A stretch of DNA of 64,000 bases from Erigeron canadensis (GCF_010389155.1 NC_057769.1:26536735-26600734), one strand, 5' to 3'; positions 49,901-62,714 are shown, counted from the stretch's first letter. Notes: generated by a model from the sequence alone, not told the origin. A program made the numbers and translations.

Positions 49901-52900
49901 TCTAGCTGGTCCGGATTATCAATATCATCAAGAACTAGTAACACCTTTCTACAGGCCACTGCATTCTCAATTGCAGCGGTGCATACAGAAATGTGATCAA
50001 CATGAATCCAATATGTTTTTGAAATATCAGCACAAAGTTGCTTTTGTAAATCAAGTAGTTTATTAGATTGTCCCTGACATTTCCTATTAATGTCATCAAT
50101 AAAGCTGCTGCTCTGGAAAAGATGACAATGCAACCCATAGATATATTCCGCCAAGGATGTCTTCCCAATCCCCCTGATACCTGTAATAGTAAGAATATCA
50201 GCCGTATGAGTGGATCCATCATTCAACCATGAACTTATGAAGCGAACAGGATAGTCTACCCCGATGAGGTCCGGTAAAGTATTCCTTAACGGTAAACTAT
50301 GATTGACGTCCTCGACAATTTTTTCAATAATCTGAGTCTCTAACCTGCAAGTTGATTTCAATCAGGAATCCAATTAGAAAGTACTGAAAACTAAAGAAAC
50401 CGAATCCTATTTTATCTACTTAACGATCCAAATCATTTAAAAGTTTGATCTTATGTCAGAAATGTATATATATCACCGATGCGTTTGCAAATTTAGTAGA
50501 CAACCATCAAACTTCGAAATACCCCAGTAAACCAAGATTGATCCCACGGACAGGATCTGAAATATCGCCTGCTATCAAATAAATAATTCCACAGTTGAAC
50601 TCGTGGTCCATTATGAAATGTTGTACTGATGCCAAGAACAAAAACTATTTTAATTACTTGAGAAAGAAAGCATTTGCTATAACTGAAGTACTAAAATTGC
50701 AAATGCAATTCTAACCAAAATGTAGCATCATTATTTTTTTGAATAAAAGGATTATAGGATGCATGTCACCATGAAAAAGAACGTAGGAACTATGGCCCAC
50801 CAAAAATTTTCTACGAGATAAAATTCTATTTCTTTTGTTCGCACGTATCTGGTCTAAAGGTCACCTAAAAGTGATATATTGTCATCGTTTACTACTTAGC
50901 CGTAAAAAAGGGGGTGGCTTGGTGTTAGTTTACACATATGCTGAAAGGAGTAGGTAAATTTAATTAATTGGTTGATAATACTTTTCTGTGTCAACGAAAG
51001 CATTATTAATTAGTTTGCTTAGTTCAACAATCAGATATTCAGTTTCAGCGAAAATGTGAAATAACACAATCTTCTCGCCTAATAATATCATACAGGATGT
51101 AATAACTTGAAGATATGAGTGTAATTAATGCAAATGGTTAATCTTTATAAAATGATGATATTACATAACTGATTATTAGATTGAGCTTGACGCATCTTTC
51201 CCAATTGATATGTATCAAAAACTAACCCGTCATGTGTCTCTATGATATTGAAAATGAAAAAAACGTAGTTTTATAATGTATTGCAGGGAAACAAATTATT
51301 TCTTGAAAAATATAGGCAAGGAAGTGGAGGGGTTACCAGTCCTTTGAATACCATTCCATATAAGAAACTTCTGAAAGAGCAATGCTCCATATCTTTATCT
51401 TTTGAGCCAGTTGACTTTTTACCTCTGAATTTGTCTCTGCCTCCATCTTCTTTTTAAGTTCTGCCATTGGATCCCCAGAGCTCTCATGTTGCTTCATGAA
51501 GTGGGTGGGCTCGACATGATAGAAGATGGGGATAACAATACGCTTCGAGTTCCTACGTTGCTCAAGAATTGAAACCAGTTCTTCAAGGCATTTTGTGGAA
51601 GAAGCGTAGGTTTTGGACAATACAACAACATATGCCCTGGATGCTTCAATTGCTTTCTCCAATTCTGATTTTGAATATAGCTTGGCTTCAATCTCTTTAT
51701 CATGATAAAACGTTTCGATGTTAGCTTCTTTGAAGGCTCTGAGGAGGTGTGCAGTGAAACCAAGCCAAGTGTCAGTAGCTCTGAAGCTTATAAATACATC
51801 ATATGTATTATCATTTGGCGATGAAAAAGATGAAGTTGCTTCTAGAGCATCTCTCGGTATGTTCTCGTCAACAACAGAGAAATATGCATGTGCGGTTATG
51901 TCAGAGCTGTCAGCATTAAGCATCTCCAGTGAATCTACATCCCTTGTCTCATCAAGTTTACAGCCGTCCAGCAGTAAGCTTTTGAGGTTTTTTAAGTTTT
52001 CAATAGTTTTTGGAAGCTTTGTATACTCTTTGCAGTTACTGAGATCGATAAGAACAAGCTTGTCCGATTGCTCGATTGATTCACACACTTCAATCAAACT
52101 CTCGCAGTTTGTAAGATATAAACTCTCAAGTGCAGGGAGTTCACAAAAGCCACCGACACTATGAAGCTGAGCACAGTAACTCAAATTGAGGACCTTCAAA
52201 GATCCAAGCAACTTTTGACCGTTTGAGCAAGTCAACTGTAGAAATAGGTATAATAATTAGTAAGTTAAGATTAATCAACATCAAGGAACATAAAAATTTG
52301 AACTAGACCATTCTAACTTCTTACCTTTTGTCTCTTCGCAGGTCGTTGCAGGTTACGACTAGACATATCAAAAGATTCGATACTACTATAAGACATGTCA
52401 AGAACAGCTAAATTCTGCATTGGTAAGTCTGAAGGTACGGATTTTAAAGGGAAACCATGCATACACAACCATCTTAATTTCCGAGGAAATTTATTATAAG
52501 ATCCATTCAGTTGAACATAGTTGAGTTGTAAAAGCTTTAAATTGTCCATCTTACTCAATGCATCTGTTTCCAATCCAGTTGACCCCTCTTTGTCAATCAT
52601 TCTCATGTCAAGAGCAAGACCTTCAATACTTTTTGTACCCTAAGAAAATTGGACAGCAAAATATTATCTACATGTCGATAACCAATGCGAATTTAGATAC
52701 TTAGAACATACCTTATTTTGTTCAATCACTTGATATGACTCTTCATGACACCATAAGCGACTACGCTTCCATGGCCTATCAGGTGATTCTTGGCACACCA
52801 AATACCTTCCCATCTCTTGAATCAGTGAATGCATAGCCAGCTCGGTAGTTGATCCAATACGAAGAAGGCATCTGTCTACCAGATTAGTGATTCCAATACT

Positions 52901-54486
52901 TGTGTTTATATTACATGCCTTTAATATTGTTTCAACAATATCTCTATGCATTCCAACAAAAAAACAAACAATATGCTTGAACAATTCCTTATCATTGCTA
53001 TTAGACAAACTGTAAAAGCTCCCTATCAAGGCATTATATATACGGTAATCAAGTTCTGTCTTTAAGTTTTCGACGCATTCTTCCCAATAAAATGTTTCTC
53101 GATTATATAGAGACCTGCCAAGAGCTTCAAGAGCCAACGGATGTCCATCACAGTATTTCACAAGCTTTTCTATAAACTCTTCATAACCTTGTTTGGGATG
53201 TTTGCATTTGAATGCATGAAGACATAATAGCTCCACTGCTGCAGGTTCATATAAGCCTTCAGTTAAGAGCTTCGTATGCTTGGGTTTAACTTTTGATTTG
53301 AATAGTGCACACCTCTCTGTCAACGATGCGTCCGTTGTTGTTATTAAGACTTTGCTACCTGGATGAAATCCTTTGTTTCCAAGTAACGCATCCAATTGGT
53401 CGAGACTACCAATATCATCAAGAACTAAAAACACCTTCACACTGGCCAATGCTTTCTCAATCTTAGAGGTGTATGCAGAGGTATCATGAACTAGTGGCTT
53501 CTTCATTATTGATATGTCACCATAAAGTTGCTGTTGGACATCAAGCAATCCATTGAATTTTTCAGTACATCTTAAATTGATGCCTTCAATAAAGCTGCTC
53601 TTTTCAAATGTAGGAGAGTGCAGGTGGAAGACATATTTGGCCAAACATGTCTTTCCAATCCCACCCATGCCTAAAACTGTGAGAATATCAGCAGTATGAC
53701 TGGAGGAACCATCCGTCAACCAAGCCTTGATTCCTTCAATTTGATGGTCCCTACCGATAAGGAGTGGCAACGTATCACTTAAGGGCACACCTAATATCTG
53801 ACGGATATCAGTAACAATTTCTTCAATAAAATATGTCTCTTTCCTGAAAAAGGATTTTCAATAAAAATCCAAACTAAGCAAGGGCATTGGCTTTAGGCTA
53901 GTATACATAATTAAAAAAAAAAAAAGAAAAAGAAAAAAAGAGGGGTAGAGAGATTTGATTACCTGCCCTTGACGTCTTTCCCTTTTAAGTCGGCAACATC
54001 TGTGAGTGCCTTAATCCACCCATCCATCTTTTGGCCCCATCTCAGTCTTTTCTCTGCATTTGTTTCGGCCTCCATCTTCTGCCGATGCTCTGCCATGGCA
54101 TCTCCAAAGCTGTTTTGTTGCTTCCTTACATTGGTGGGCTCAACGTGATAGAAAATGGGGATCACAATCTGGTCAGCTGTCAAACGCTGGTGAAGGATTA
54201 GTGCCAGCTCATCAAGACACCAAGTGGAAGTGGCGTAATTCTTGGACAGCACTATCACAGAAGCCCTTGATGATCTGATGGCATCCTCCAATTCGGGTTT
54301 CAGGTCTTCGCCGGTTTCGATCTCTTCATCATCCAGAAAGGTATTTATACCGGAATCAATAAGGGCGTTGTAGAGGTGATCCGTGAAGTTATTACCAGTA
54401 TCGGAACCTTTGGAACTTAGAAACACATCATATCGTAGATCAGAAGTCGAAGAAGATCCTTGTGAAGTTTCAGTGTGAATAGCCAT
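46934..54486 (-). CDS. Double TIR-NB-LRR disease resistance protein (two TNL units in one frame)
   Basis: TNLs are intracellular immune receptors. Nine exons join in phase: 54486-53963, 53843-52712, 52639-52325, 52235-51337, 50344-49225, 49141-48818, 48720-47821, 47736-47136, 46995-46934 (TGA), for 1,958 aa. Unit 1: TIR about 18-150 (DVFLSSKGSDT, ELEDAI), NB-ARC with GMGGIGKT (233-240), VFLVLDDI, CDGHPLAL and a degenerate MHD (AMHS), then a short LRR. Within the exon 52235-51337, with no intron, the LRR runs into a second TIR (about 800-935; DVFISFRATDT, ELEKAI). Unit 2: NB-ARC with GIRGIGKT (1012-1019), VLLVLDDI, CDGLPLAL and MMHE at the MHD site, full LRR, and a C-terminal post-LRR domain beginning around EFGVFSTIYGGEKMPNW. 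Exon phases match the usual TNL pattern at every join. Double TIR-NBS proteins are known (Arabidopsis RPP2A region). Alternatively the locus makes two transcripts, the second starting at an internal ATG at 51923-51921. Confidence 0.8.
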
Positions 54487-55249
54487 TATGAATTATTAAA
54501 GAAAACACATAGTTAAATAATGCATCATAAATTTTAATGACCAGTTAAAAGAACAGAACAAAAATGGTAACGTGCCCTAATCAAATCGGGAAAAAGTTTG
54601 GGACCAGAGAGGAAAGCATATATGAAAACATGGTAAAAAAAAATTTGACCGTCAAATTATAAAAGATCAAGGTACAGGCGATAAAAGTGAGAAAAGAAGG
54701 TAAAAATTTGGTGTTACATGTCGTGCATTGCTTTTCTCAACGCCCCATAATTCCACCTTGTTAGGGTGTTACATTTTGTTTAAGATTATTGATTCTCGGT
54801 CCAAGAATCGGGTTGTTCAGTACTTTGTTTCCCTTGCTAATTCGATTATAATGTTTTTTCGATATGGGGTTTCTCTTCTTAAGATGACTACTTTTGTTGA
54901 GTTACATTTTTTGCTCATCTTTAGACATATGATTTGTTTTTGAGCTTAAATTACTTAATTGCGGTCTATTTTTAGGGGTGGTTATTTACGTTTATTAATA
55001 GGGGTTACGAATAGTAAAATCCATTTTTGTTTATATAATATTCAAGTTTCCATGAGGATGTTACATATTATAGATTAGTCTACAGTGGACAGTTTCTTTA
55101 AGTATTATTATAGAGAGCAAAGAGACAAGACTAATTTTCAACAATGTGGAGGATATGCTTATAGATTAAAGAAATTAAAATGTAATAATATAGTGTTTTT
55201 TTTTAAATTTTTTTGAAAAATTGACTTTTATTCAATAAAGAACACCCAC
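54487..55249. other. Upstream region of the TNL locus, nothing recognised
   Basis: AT-rich DNA that should contain the TNL promoter. No distinct element or gene is visible. Confidence 0.4.
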
Positions 55250-56150
55250 CAAATCAGTGGGTAGGTCACGGAAACATATACATATTTACACCTTATCGAA
55301 ACTACACCATTTATCCCATGTAATCACATCCTTTTTCTTTTTAATTATATACCACAAAAAACTAATAGCTTTGATGTCCTGTACGATCTTCTCGGTGCTT
55401 GTCTTGCCATTGTTGAACACATTTTCGTTCCAGTCTTTCATAAAATCTAACAGGCCACGAACACAATTCCTTTGAAAACCATCCTTTTCTCCTTGCAAAA
55501 TTCAGCCACATTATGTAGCTTAAAAAGGTCTTTAACCTCAAACATGAACAAAGGTGGAAATTTGCACCACACCCCCACCTCATGCCAAACTTCCAACACC
55601 ACCCAGCAGAGGAGATTAAGTGTTCCACAGTCTCTTCTTCATGATTACACAACGAGCCCATGTTGCAGCTCCTTGTCTTAAAAGCCAAGTGTGTGGGGAG
55701 TCGATCCAAACCAACTCTCCACATGAATATATTACATTTTTTTCGCTACCCATTTGGACCATTTAAACACAAAAATGTTGTTGTTATTCTGTTCACTTCT
55801 AATGACACCTTTAATCGCCTTCACACTGAATTCAAAATCCTTTTACCCATTCCAGACCCATCTATCTTTTTGATCCATATGAAAGACGTCTCCAAGGGCT
55901 TTCCTCAGCTTCTATAACTCTTCATTAGCCTCGTTCCTTTCCAAAACACACCCATCATCCCGAAAAACCTCAAACCATCTTGTATTTTGATTATATTTAT
56001 CAGCAACCAAACACTTTTTGTTATCATCCTTACTAAAGAATTGGATAAACATTTTGTATTTTGATTATATTTACCATCACCTACTTCCCCTTTCAACAGA
56101 TTCTCTGAAACAATTCCCGATGCCTTAGTCTTACTAAGTGTCTTCACAAT
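55250..56150 (-). pseudogene. LINE reverse transcriptase remnant (zinc-binding domain)
   Basis: On the minus strand, broken frames encode the C-terminal part of a plant LINE ORF2. About 55905-56147 resembles the segment before the zinc-binding domain, about 55740-55900 contains a FSVKAIK...FKWSKWVAKK phrase, and 55362-55724 carries MWRVGLDRLPTHLAFKTR with NHEEETVEHLISSAGW, the zf-RVT signature. Several stops and frameshifts separate the pieces. No endonuclease or RT core is present. Confidence 0.75.
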
Positions 56151-56686
56151 GGAGCTCTACACTCGCTCATTAATATATTATTCTCAAAAGTAAACACTAT
56201 TTAAAACAAACTAAAGGTTGAATTTAGCACTCACCTTGGGATGGATAAGGTAATATATTATTTTATTCGGAAAACAATAATATGTTTGTATTAATAATGC
56301 TTAGCAATAAAATTTAAATTTTTACTCATAGGCTTAAATTCAATGAATGTATTGCATATTTTTTTTAAAAAATGTTTGTTTATTAATCATGTACTTATAT
56401 ATTATTTAAAGTCTCATAGTATTCGTGATAAACGAGTGTTTTTACAATTCATTTATACAGTTAGATATTCATAAAAAGATAGTGATTCAAAATATAATTT
56501 TAAAAGGTTCAATTATCATTTCAAAACTAAACAATTTCTATGTAAATAACGTATGATAATAGTAATAACAAATGTTACGTAAGTCGTTAGGACCTTCTAG
56601 GTCGGTCGATTTGGGAGTTGGAAGTACTCGGGTCTATGCGAGGAGTACTCGAGGGTCAAAGCGGCCATGGCAGGGAATAGTCGGAG
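56151..56686. other. Intergenic, nothing recognised
   Basis: AT-rich DNA with no supported feature; a GC-richer flank with repeated GAGTACTCG phrases (about 56605-56655) precedes the hAT-like element. Confidence 0.4.
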
Positions 56687-57018
56687 TAGGGATGTGCAAT
56701 TGACCCGAAAACCCGTAACCCATTTTTGACCCTCCCAAAACCGACCCGCCCGAGAGGGTAACAGATCGGGCCACGGTTCCCGTTTTGGTGTACTTTTTGG
56801 TTTCGGGTCGGGCAGGGTCTGCCGGTTTTTGACGCGTGAATGAACAAAAGTCCCTTATACACGACAACTGAACCGAAACCCGCCCGAACTCAGAACGAAC
56901 CGACCCACCCGATAGGGTAATGGGCCGGGTCATGGTTCCCGTTTTGGTACATTTGCGGGTCACAGATTTGTACATGTCCGATAGGGTTGGGCCGATTTTT
57001 TACTCGCACACATCCCTA
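56687..57018. mobile_element. hAT-like non-autonomous element, GC-rich
   Basis: TAGGGATGTGC at the left pairs with GCACACATCCCTA at the right. The flanks AGTCGGAG (56679-56686) and ACTCGGAG (57019-57026) are an 8-bp target duplication with one mismatch. The interior holds two similar sub-units rich in CGACCCGCCCGA. It belongs with the elements at 6070 and 34182. Confidence 0.7.
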
Positions 57019-57113
57019 ACTCGGAGTAATCGGCCTACCCGGCTCGATTCGACGTCCTACCTTGTAGCGAGTACCTAGAGAGTGTTCGGCTCGACTCAGG
57101 TAGCTTTCCAACA

Positions 57114-57114
<1 letters not shown>

Positions 57115-57203
<89 letters not shown>
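57115..57203. repeat. (AAT)n microsatellite
   Basis: About 30 uninterrupted TAA/AAT trinucleotides. Open frames of poly-Leu and poly-Ile read from it on the minus strand are artefacts. Confidence 0.97.
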
Positions 57204-57547
57204 GTCGTTCCAAATAATAACAAAAATACTAATTTCTTGTAACTTTTATGAAAATTTAATAAAAGTGTTATTTTTATAATAATAATAATTATAATTTATA
57301 TTTGTGTGAAATTTTCATAAACAACAAAAACATATTTGTAAATGTGAATTCAGTATAGTAGTTGTGAGAGTGATAGTAAATTTAGTATAGTATTTGTAAG
57401 AGTGATAGTAAATATAGTATAGTAATAGTATAGTATAGTAACTAGATTTTAGATCCGTGTCCGACACTAAACACGGGATTTACGATATTCAACATTAGAT
57501 CTTCATACATTCAATTCATAAAAGCTTATAATTTTGAAAATATACGG

Positions 57548-58270
57548 TGATGTGTCATATTTTATACCTATCTCCCACAATGCGTTTAGTTGATTTAGCA
57601 TAGTTTTCGAGTCGTTTTAGTATATATTTGATACGTTCATGGTATTTGTTAGTGTTTCAGGTTACTAACAGGTACTTTAACGTAATTCTGGAAGAAACGA
57701 CATTTTTGAGGTTCACAAAGGAGGATTCGGTTAAATAGAGTTACAAGACATAAGACGGCAAGGCGAGGCTAAAATGTTCACATAAAATGACGTATTTTGG
57801 ACTCGACTAGATGAGGAGTGGCTGCAACAAATAATATGGACTTATAAATATGTACAAAAGGTGGTGGTGGCCTCGTTGCTTGTTCAGCCGAGAGAGTATA
57901 CTACTAGTGAAGCAGCAGCCCAGAAGAAGAAAAAAAATGAAAGCCAAAGTGGGCTTTGGCCCCTCTTGTCTTGCGTCCGGCCCAAAAGAAGGAAAAAGAG
58001 GCAGTGGCCTTTTGTTTTTGTACGCAGCAAACAACATCAACAACTTGAGTATATATATTTTTGCAAGCTGCTCAATATAAAGATACTAGGTTACAATTAA
58101 TAGGAGGTGTTGGTTCGGTGGGATTTGGAGAATTAGACGGTGGTGTAGGAAGTCAGCCGCAAAAAGACGAAAACACTTTGTTTTTGGTTTTTCGTTCGAG
58201 ACAACAACCGCATAAAAAGTGAAATACATCATTCAGCGTTCATCAATCTCGTTCGACTTTTCAAACTCAC

Positions 58271-58320
<50 letters not shown>

Positions 58321-59266
58321 GTTACTTATTGTTAAGACTTTATTGTTATACAATTATTATTATGGATTTTATTTATATGATAGTTGTTAATTTTATTTGT
58401 CTTCCCATGAGTAGCTAATCTTTTTATCATCCGTCTTGATGGAGTGATATAATATGTAGGATTGCACAATTTTATAATTCAAAGTTGATTTCAATTATCG
58501 TTGTGTCGGGATCTTGATGATTTAATTCCTTATTAATTATTATTTGATATTGGTGGCATATGTGTTCTTCGTTAGTGGTACTAGTTGAATACGTATGTGA
58601 TTTTCTATTAATTTTTTGTCTATAAACAGTTATCACTAGTTCATGGTATGATAGTGAATGTCATTTAATAAAAGGGGTTATTTTGTCAACGTGTTGTGTA
58701 ACGGTTGGTGGTACCACGTTATCTTCACATAGGTACAATTGTTAATTTGATAGTCAAACAAACTAGTTGGTTAGGGAAATTTTTTTAAGCGTTGGTGGTA
58801 CCAGCTTTTACAAATTAAGGAACTGATTAATTAGGTGATTTAAATAATTTTACAAACGTTGGTGGTACCAGTTTGTGTCTTTGTTTTGTCACGATTATCT
58901 TTATCAACTTAATTTGAATTTGAGCTTCATTAATGTGCAATCCGAATATGTTGTTGAGCGGGGTCAAGACGGATGACTTTTAAATCTCTTTTGTCATAAA
59001 ATACAACCAAATTCTCTTTTCGATTAATCCTGCGGGATTACTAACTATTTTCACTAACTATTGCAACGTGGCAACTCGGTCATAAAAACCCCTTTTTAAT
59101 CTGAATTACTTTATTTGAACAATTGCTTACAAAGTCCTTGTGTTCGACCTCGGATTTACCGGTTTACTATACTGCATACGAACGGGTTCACTGTCTGTAA
59201 GTGTGTTGTAGTCAGTTTTCTAGTAGTTCGTGTTTTATAAATTTTATTACTCGATTTAACAAATCA
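57548..59266 (+). repeat. 5' LTR (1,719 bp)
   Basis: It starts TGATGTGTCATATT and ends TTAACAAATCA, just before the primer site. It contains a TATA-like CTTATAAATATG (57840-57851), a (TTA)n microsatellite at 58271-58320, and three copies of GTTGGTGGTACCA (58704, 58791, 58858). The CDS-like frames at 57807-58100 lie within it and are not genes. Confidence 0.85.
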
Positions 59267-59272
59267 AGTTTT

Positions 59273-59289
59273 TGACGCCGCTGCCGGGG
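59273..59289 (+). other. Primer binding site, tRNA-Asp type
   Basis: TGACGCCGCTGCCGGGG differs at two positions from the TGGCGCCGTTGCCGGGG site typical of Athila-type elements, which pairs with the 3' end of tRNA-Asp. It lies 6 bp after the LTR end. Confidence 0.8.
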
Positions 59290-62200
59290 ACTTAGTTTAA
59301 GTAGTTGTTTTATTTTGTAATTCGATCCTTTCTTGTATTCATTTATGAGAAAGTTATTTGCTTTCTTAGCATAGCATAATTTAAGATTATTTTCTTTATT
59401 TTGTTTATTTAGTTTATCTTGTTTTATACACTTGCTTTTCACGGGGTTTCTTGCTTGTACTTTTACATATAAATTCAGATATGGAGGAATTTTTTAAGGA
59501 GTTCATGGAGCCAGGTGATACTTTTTCACCATCTGATTTTGGTGACATGACGATGGATGAGTTTTTAAAGGAATTCATGGAGCCTGGTGTGCCACAGAAA
59601 GCGAAGGAACCGGATCTCATCAGTTAATGCTCTCAGTCTGCTTTGCTCCATCTAATATTGAGTAAGATCATCGCACAAGAGGCCAAATTGCTTCCATTGC
59701 CTTTGATAGAAGTCAATTCAAAAGAAGATAATCATGTAGACTTCCCTCCAGACATGAAGAAACCAGCAAGTGTGGTTCAACCTTACATACTTCTGACTGA
59801 GCATATTAATTCTCCTTTCCATCTTTGGTTAGGTATTTTATTTTTCTGAGGTATATATAACTACTATCACTCCCACTTAAACTTAAGTGTGGGGGGAGAC
59901 CCCCTACTACCTAGTAAATAAGGGTAGAGTCAAACTAATGACTTGAACAAAAATTAGCCCCGTGTTTTTATTTATTCAATTTTATTTTATTTTAATTTAT
60001 GTATTATCTTTAATTTTTGTATTGTCTTTAATTTTTGTATTTTATAGTTTTCAATTAAGTTTTTCAGGTGTCGAGGGGTATAACGCAAGCTGGTAAGTCA
60101 GAAATGTTTCCCAGGTAAGTTAAAATTTTTGGAAAAAGGCTTGAAAGTCCAAATTCTTAGTGACCAGCCCATCTGGTCCCCCTTTTCTCTTTCTGAGGTC
60201 AAAATGAGACGTGACCTTCCTTTGGTCAAGTCGTGAACCCCTGGTGGACCCCTTCAAGACTCTCCATGACCCTTCTGTTTTCTGACCTCTCTATGGTCAA
60301 TCTGTGAACCCCCTGAGACCCCATGTGCTTGGCTCTGTAGTTCAGATGCGACACGACCCCTCTGGTCATGCCGTGGCCCTTTTGTTCTGAACTGCATTTG
60401 GACCCCCTGTGCTTAGTTATGTGATTCTGATACGTCTGGACCAATAATCGTTATGTCGTGACCCATGTGTTTGTTTTTTTTTTAGAATTTCAGAATTTTA
60501 TTTTAAAAAATCCATAAAAATTGAAAAAAATAAAAATTCCAAAAAAATTTGAAAAATAAAAAAATACAAAAATATTTTGATTTTTAGTTTTTTTTTTTTT
60601 TTTTTACTTTTTCGTATTTAGAATTTTTACTATTATTTTAGGTTTTTTTTTTAGTTTTTCTTTTTATGTTGGTATATTTAATATGTTTTCCGAGTGTGTT
60701 TAGAGCTTTAAGGATACATGCGGTTGAAATAAAGTTTACTGCTTATTTTTGGAATCAACCGAGCATCATGGAGCAAACATTAAACCCGGGAAGTTTCACT
60801 TTCTTTTACTCTTTTTATTTTATTTTTCCTATTTCCCATAATTTTAATTAGTTTCTTGTACATTTGGGACATTGTACAACTCAAGTGTGGGGGGAAATGT
60901 AAATAGGAAAAAGCCGGGTTGTTTTGGGTAAATTTGAAACTTTTGCATACTTGTCCTTGTAGTTAATTGCTTTTGTCACTTAATTATAGATATTAATAAG
61001 CAATTTGACTACACCCTTGGTACAAAGTTTTATATGTGTGGAATGTGTTTTGACTGATTAGCGTGGCATCCCTTCTGGATTAATAACATTACTAGTATGC
61101 TTATAGCACCAAAACACCAAAATTGTGAGATATATTGATTCATTTTAGTATGATAGGTGTACGGTTTTGGATTTATTAGCCTTGTAAATTTGTCCATCTC
61201 TTAGGCTTTTGGATTTATCCAGAAGTAAGGGTCTCTTTTAAAGCTCTGAACTATGATGTGCAAGTTTGAGGTTGGTTTTTTCATTTCCGGATTTTTTCAT
61301 TTGCTATGAGTGTGCCGGTGATAGCGTTGATTCTAGAACTTGTCCTGGTTGATCGTTCCGTGGTTTTCTAGATGATGAAGAGGCAAATTTAAAATTAAAC
61401 CTTTGTTCTTTGTATTTTCACACCTTGTTTCGTAAACATTTGTTATATGTGCATGTTTTTGTAATGTGCTTAGTAGCTAACTACACTAGTTAGTGAACTA
61501 CCTGTTTAAAACCTTATGTTGCACTCACTTTTAGTGCAAGAAACAATAGAAAACATGTTGTCACCAGCCTGTTCTTTGTTTAAATCCACCTAGATATACA
61601 CCTTTCCTAGCCATACCGATAGTCGAAGTCTTGGTGGGTCATTGGTTGCTTATGCTAGTGGATGGTTTGGGTTTTGCCTTATTATGTCGGGTTGGGATAT
61701 TCTCATCTTATGAGGGTAGTTTGATTTTGTCATGGTTTTTGGATAAAGTCTAGATTGTTCATCTAAGCATGTTATTAAATGATTTGTCACTGTTTCAATA
61801 TTATTAAGAGAATACCAATTAGTCAGAGTAAAAGTAGCTCACAAAAAAAGAATAAAGAGAATAAAAAACTTGAAAAACAGAAAAAGAAAAAAAATATAAA
61901 AATCGAAAAAGGAAGCTTGGACTGTCAGTTGGTATTTCTGATTTTTGGTCAAATCATTTGTGTAAGTTGGTTAATCATTTACACCAACAAAAGGATTGTG
62001 TAATGTTATATTCTTTGGTATCATTTTGAGGTTGGCAAGTTTGTTTAAGTCAACATTGGTTAGATTAGGTGGAAGAAGTTGTTTGATTTGTCATACATCA
62101 CAATGGTGTCGGTTTTTGGATCGTTCTGTTGGGGGTATTTTCGGAAGAGCTTCTTGGGATTTGGACCGTTGGCAACTAATGACATGGGTTTGTTTGTGGA

Positions 62201-62714
62201 CTAGACTATATGTGAAAACTTTGTTAAATGTTGTGTTAGTTTTTTGTTAACACTACTTGTTTACCCAAATTTCCATACCCTTGTTTAAATACTCTGTTTA
62301 GCCTCAGATATGTTACAACCCTTTAAAGTCCTCTTCTGATAGACGTTATGGGCGCTAGCGCCTTGGCGATGTAGGAACGAACCTAGCACAAGCCTATGGT
62401 TAAAAGATTATGCATCACGACTTGGCATTGAGTGATTATTCAAATATTCAACCCCAAGAGTAAGTTAGTTGGAGTAGGATAGGCGTGATATCACTTATTC
62501 ATTTCATTTGTGCTTAGTCGTGTTATTAAGGCTTGTGTATCGGTCAAATATTGTCAAACATCCCGGTTTTCATTTAAGATTAAAACTGCCTAACCATTTA
62601 TTCTCATTTTTTATTATGGTTGAGCTTCTTTTTGATTACTGAAATGTGGTTCCATAATGTGCCAAGGTATTTTATGTTTTTCAGCTTGGATTTGCTTGAG
62701 GACAAGCAAAGATT
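59290..62714 (+). other. Internal region without recognisable polyprotein
   Basis: A short frame on the plus strand, read from the ATG at 59481 (MEEFFKEFMEPGD), repeats the phrase EEF(L)KEFMEPG twice and stops by 59627; it may be a gag leader remnant. Another frame at 59643-59849 is unrecognised. About 60110-60470 is an array of loose repeats of GGTCAWGYCGTGACCC-type phrases. AT-rich DNA fills most of the remainder. No RT or integrase motif is visible in any frame. Confidence 0.6.

Noticed and set aside
51718..52164. 148-codon frame on the plus strand
   Set aside because: Antisense shadow of the TNL LRR-TIR exon.
57016..57223. Open frames of poly-Leu and poly-Ile on the minus strand
   Set aside because: They are readings of the (AAT)n microsatellite.
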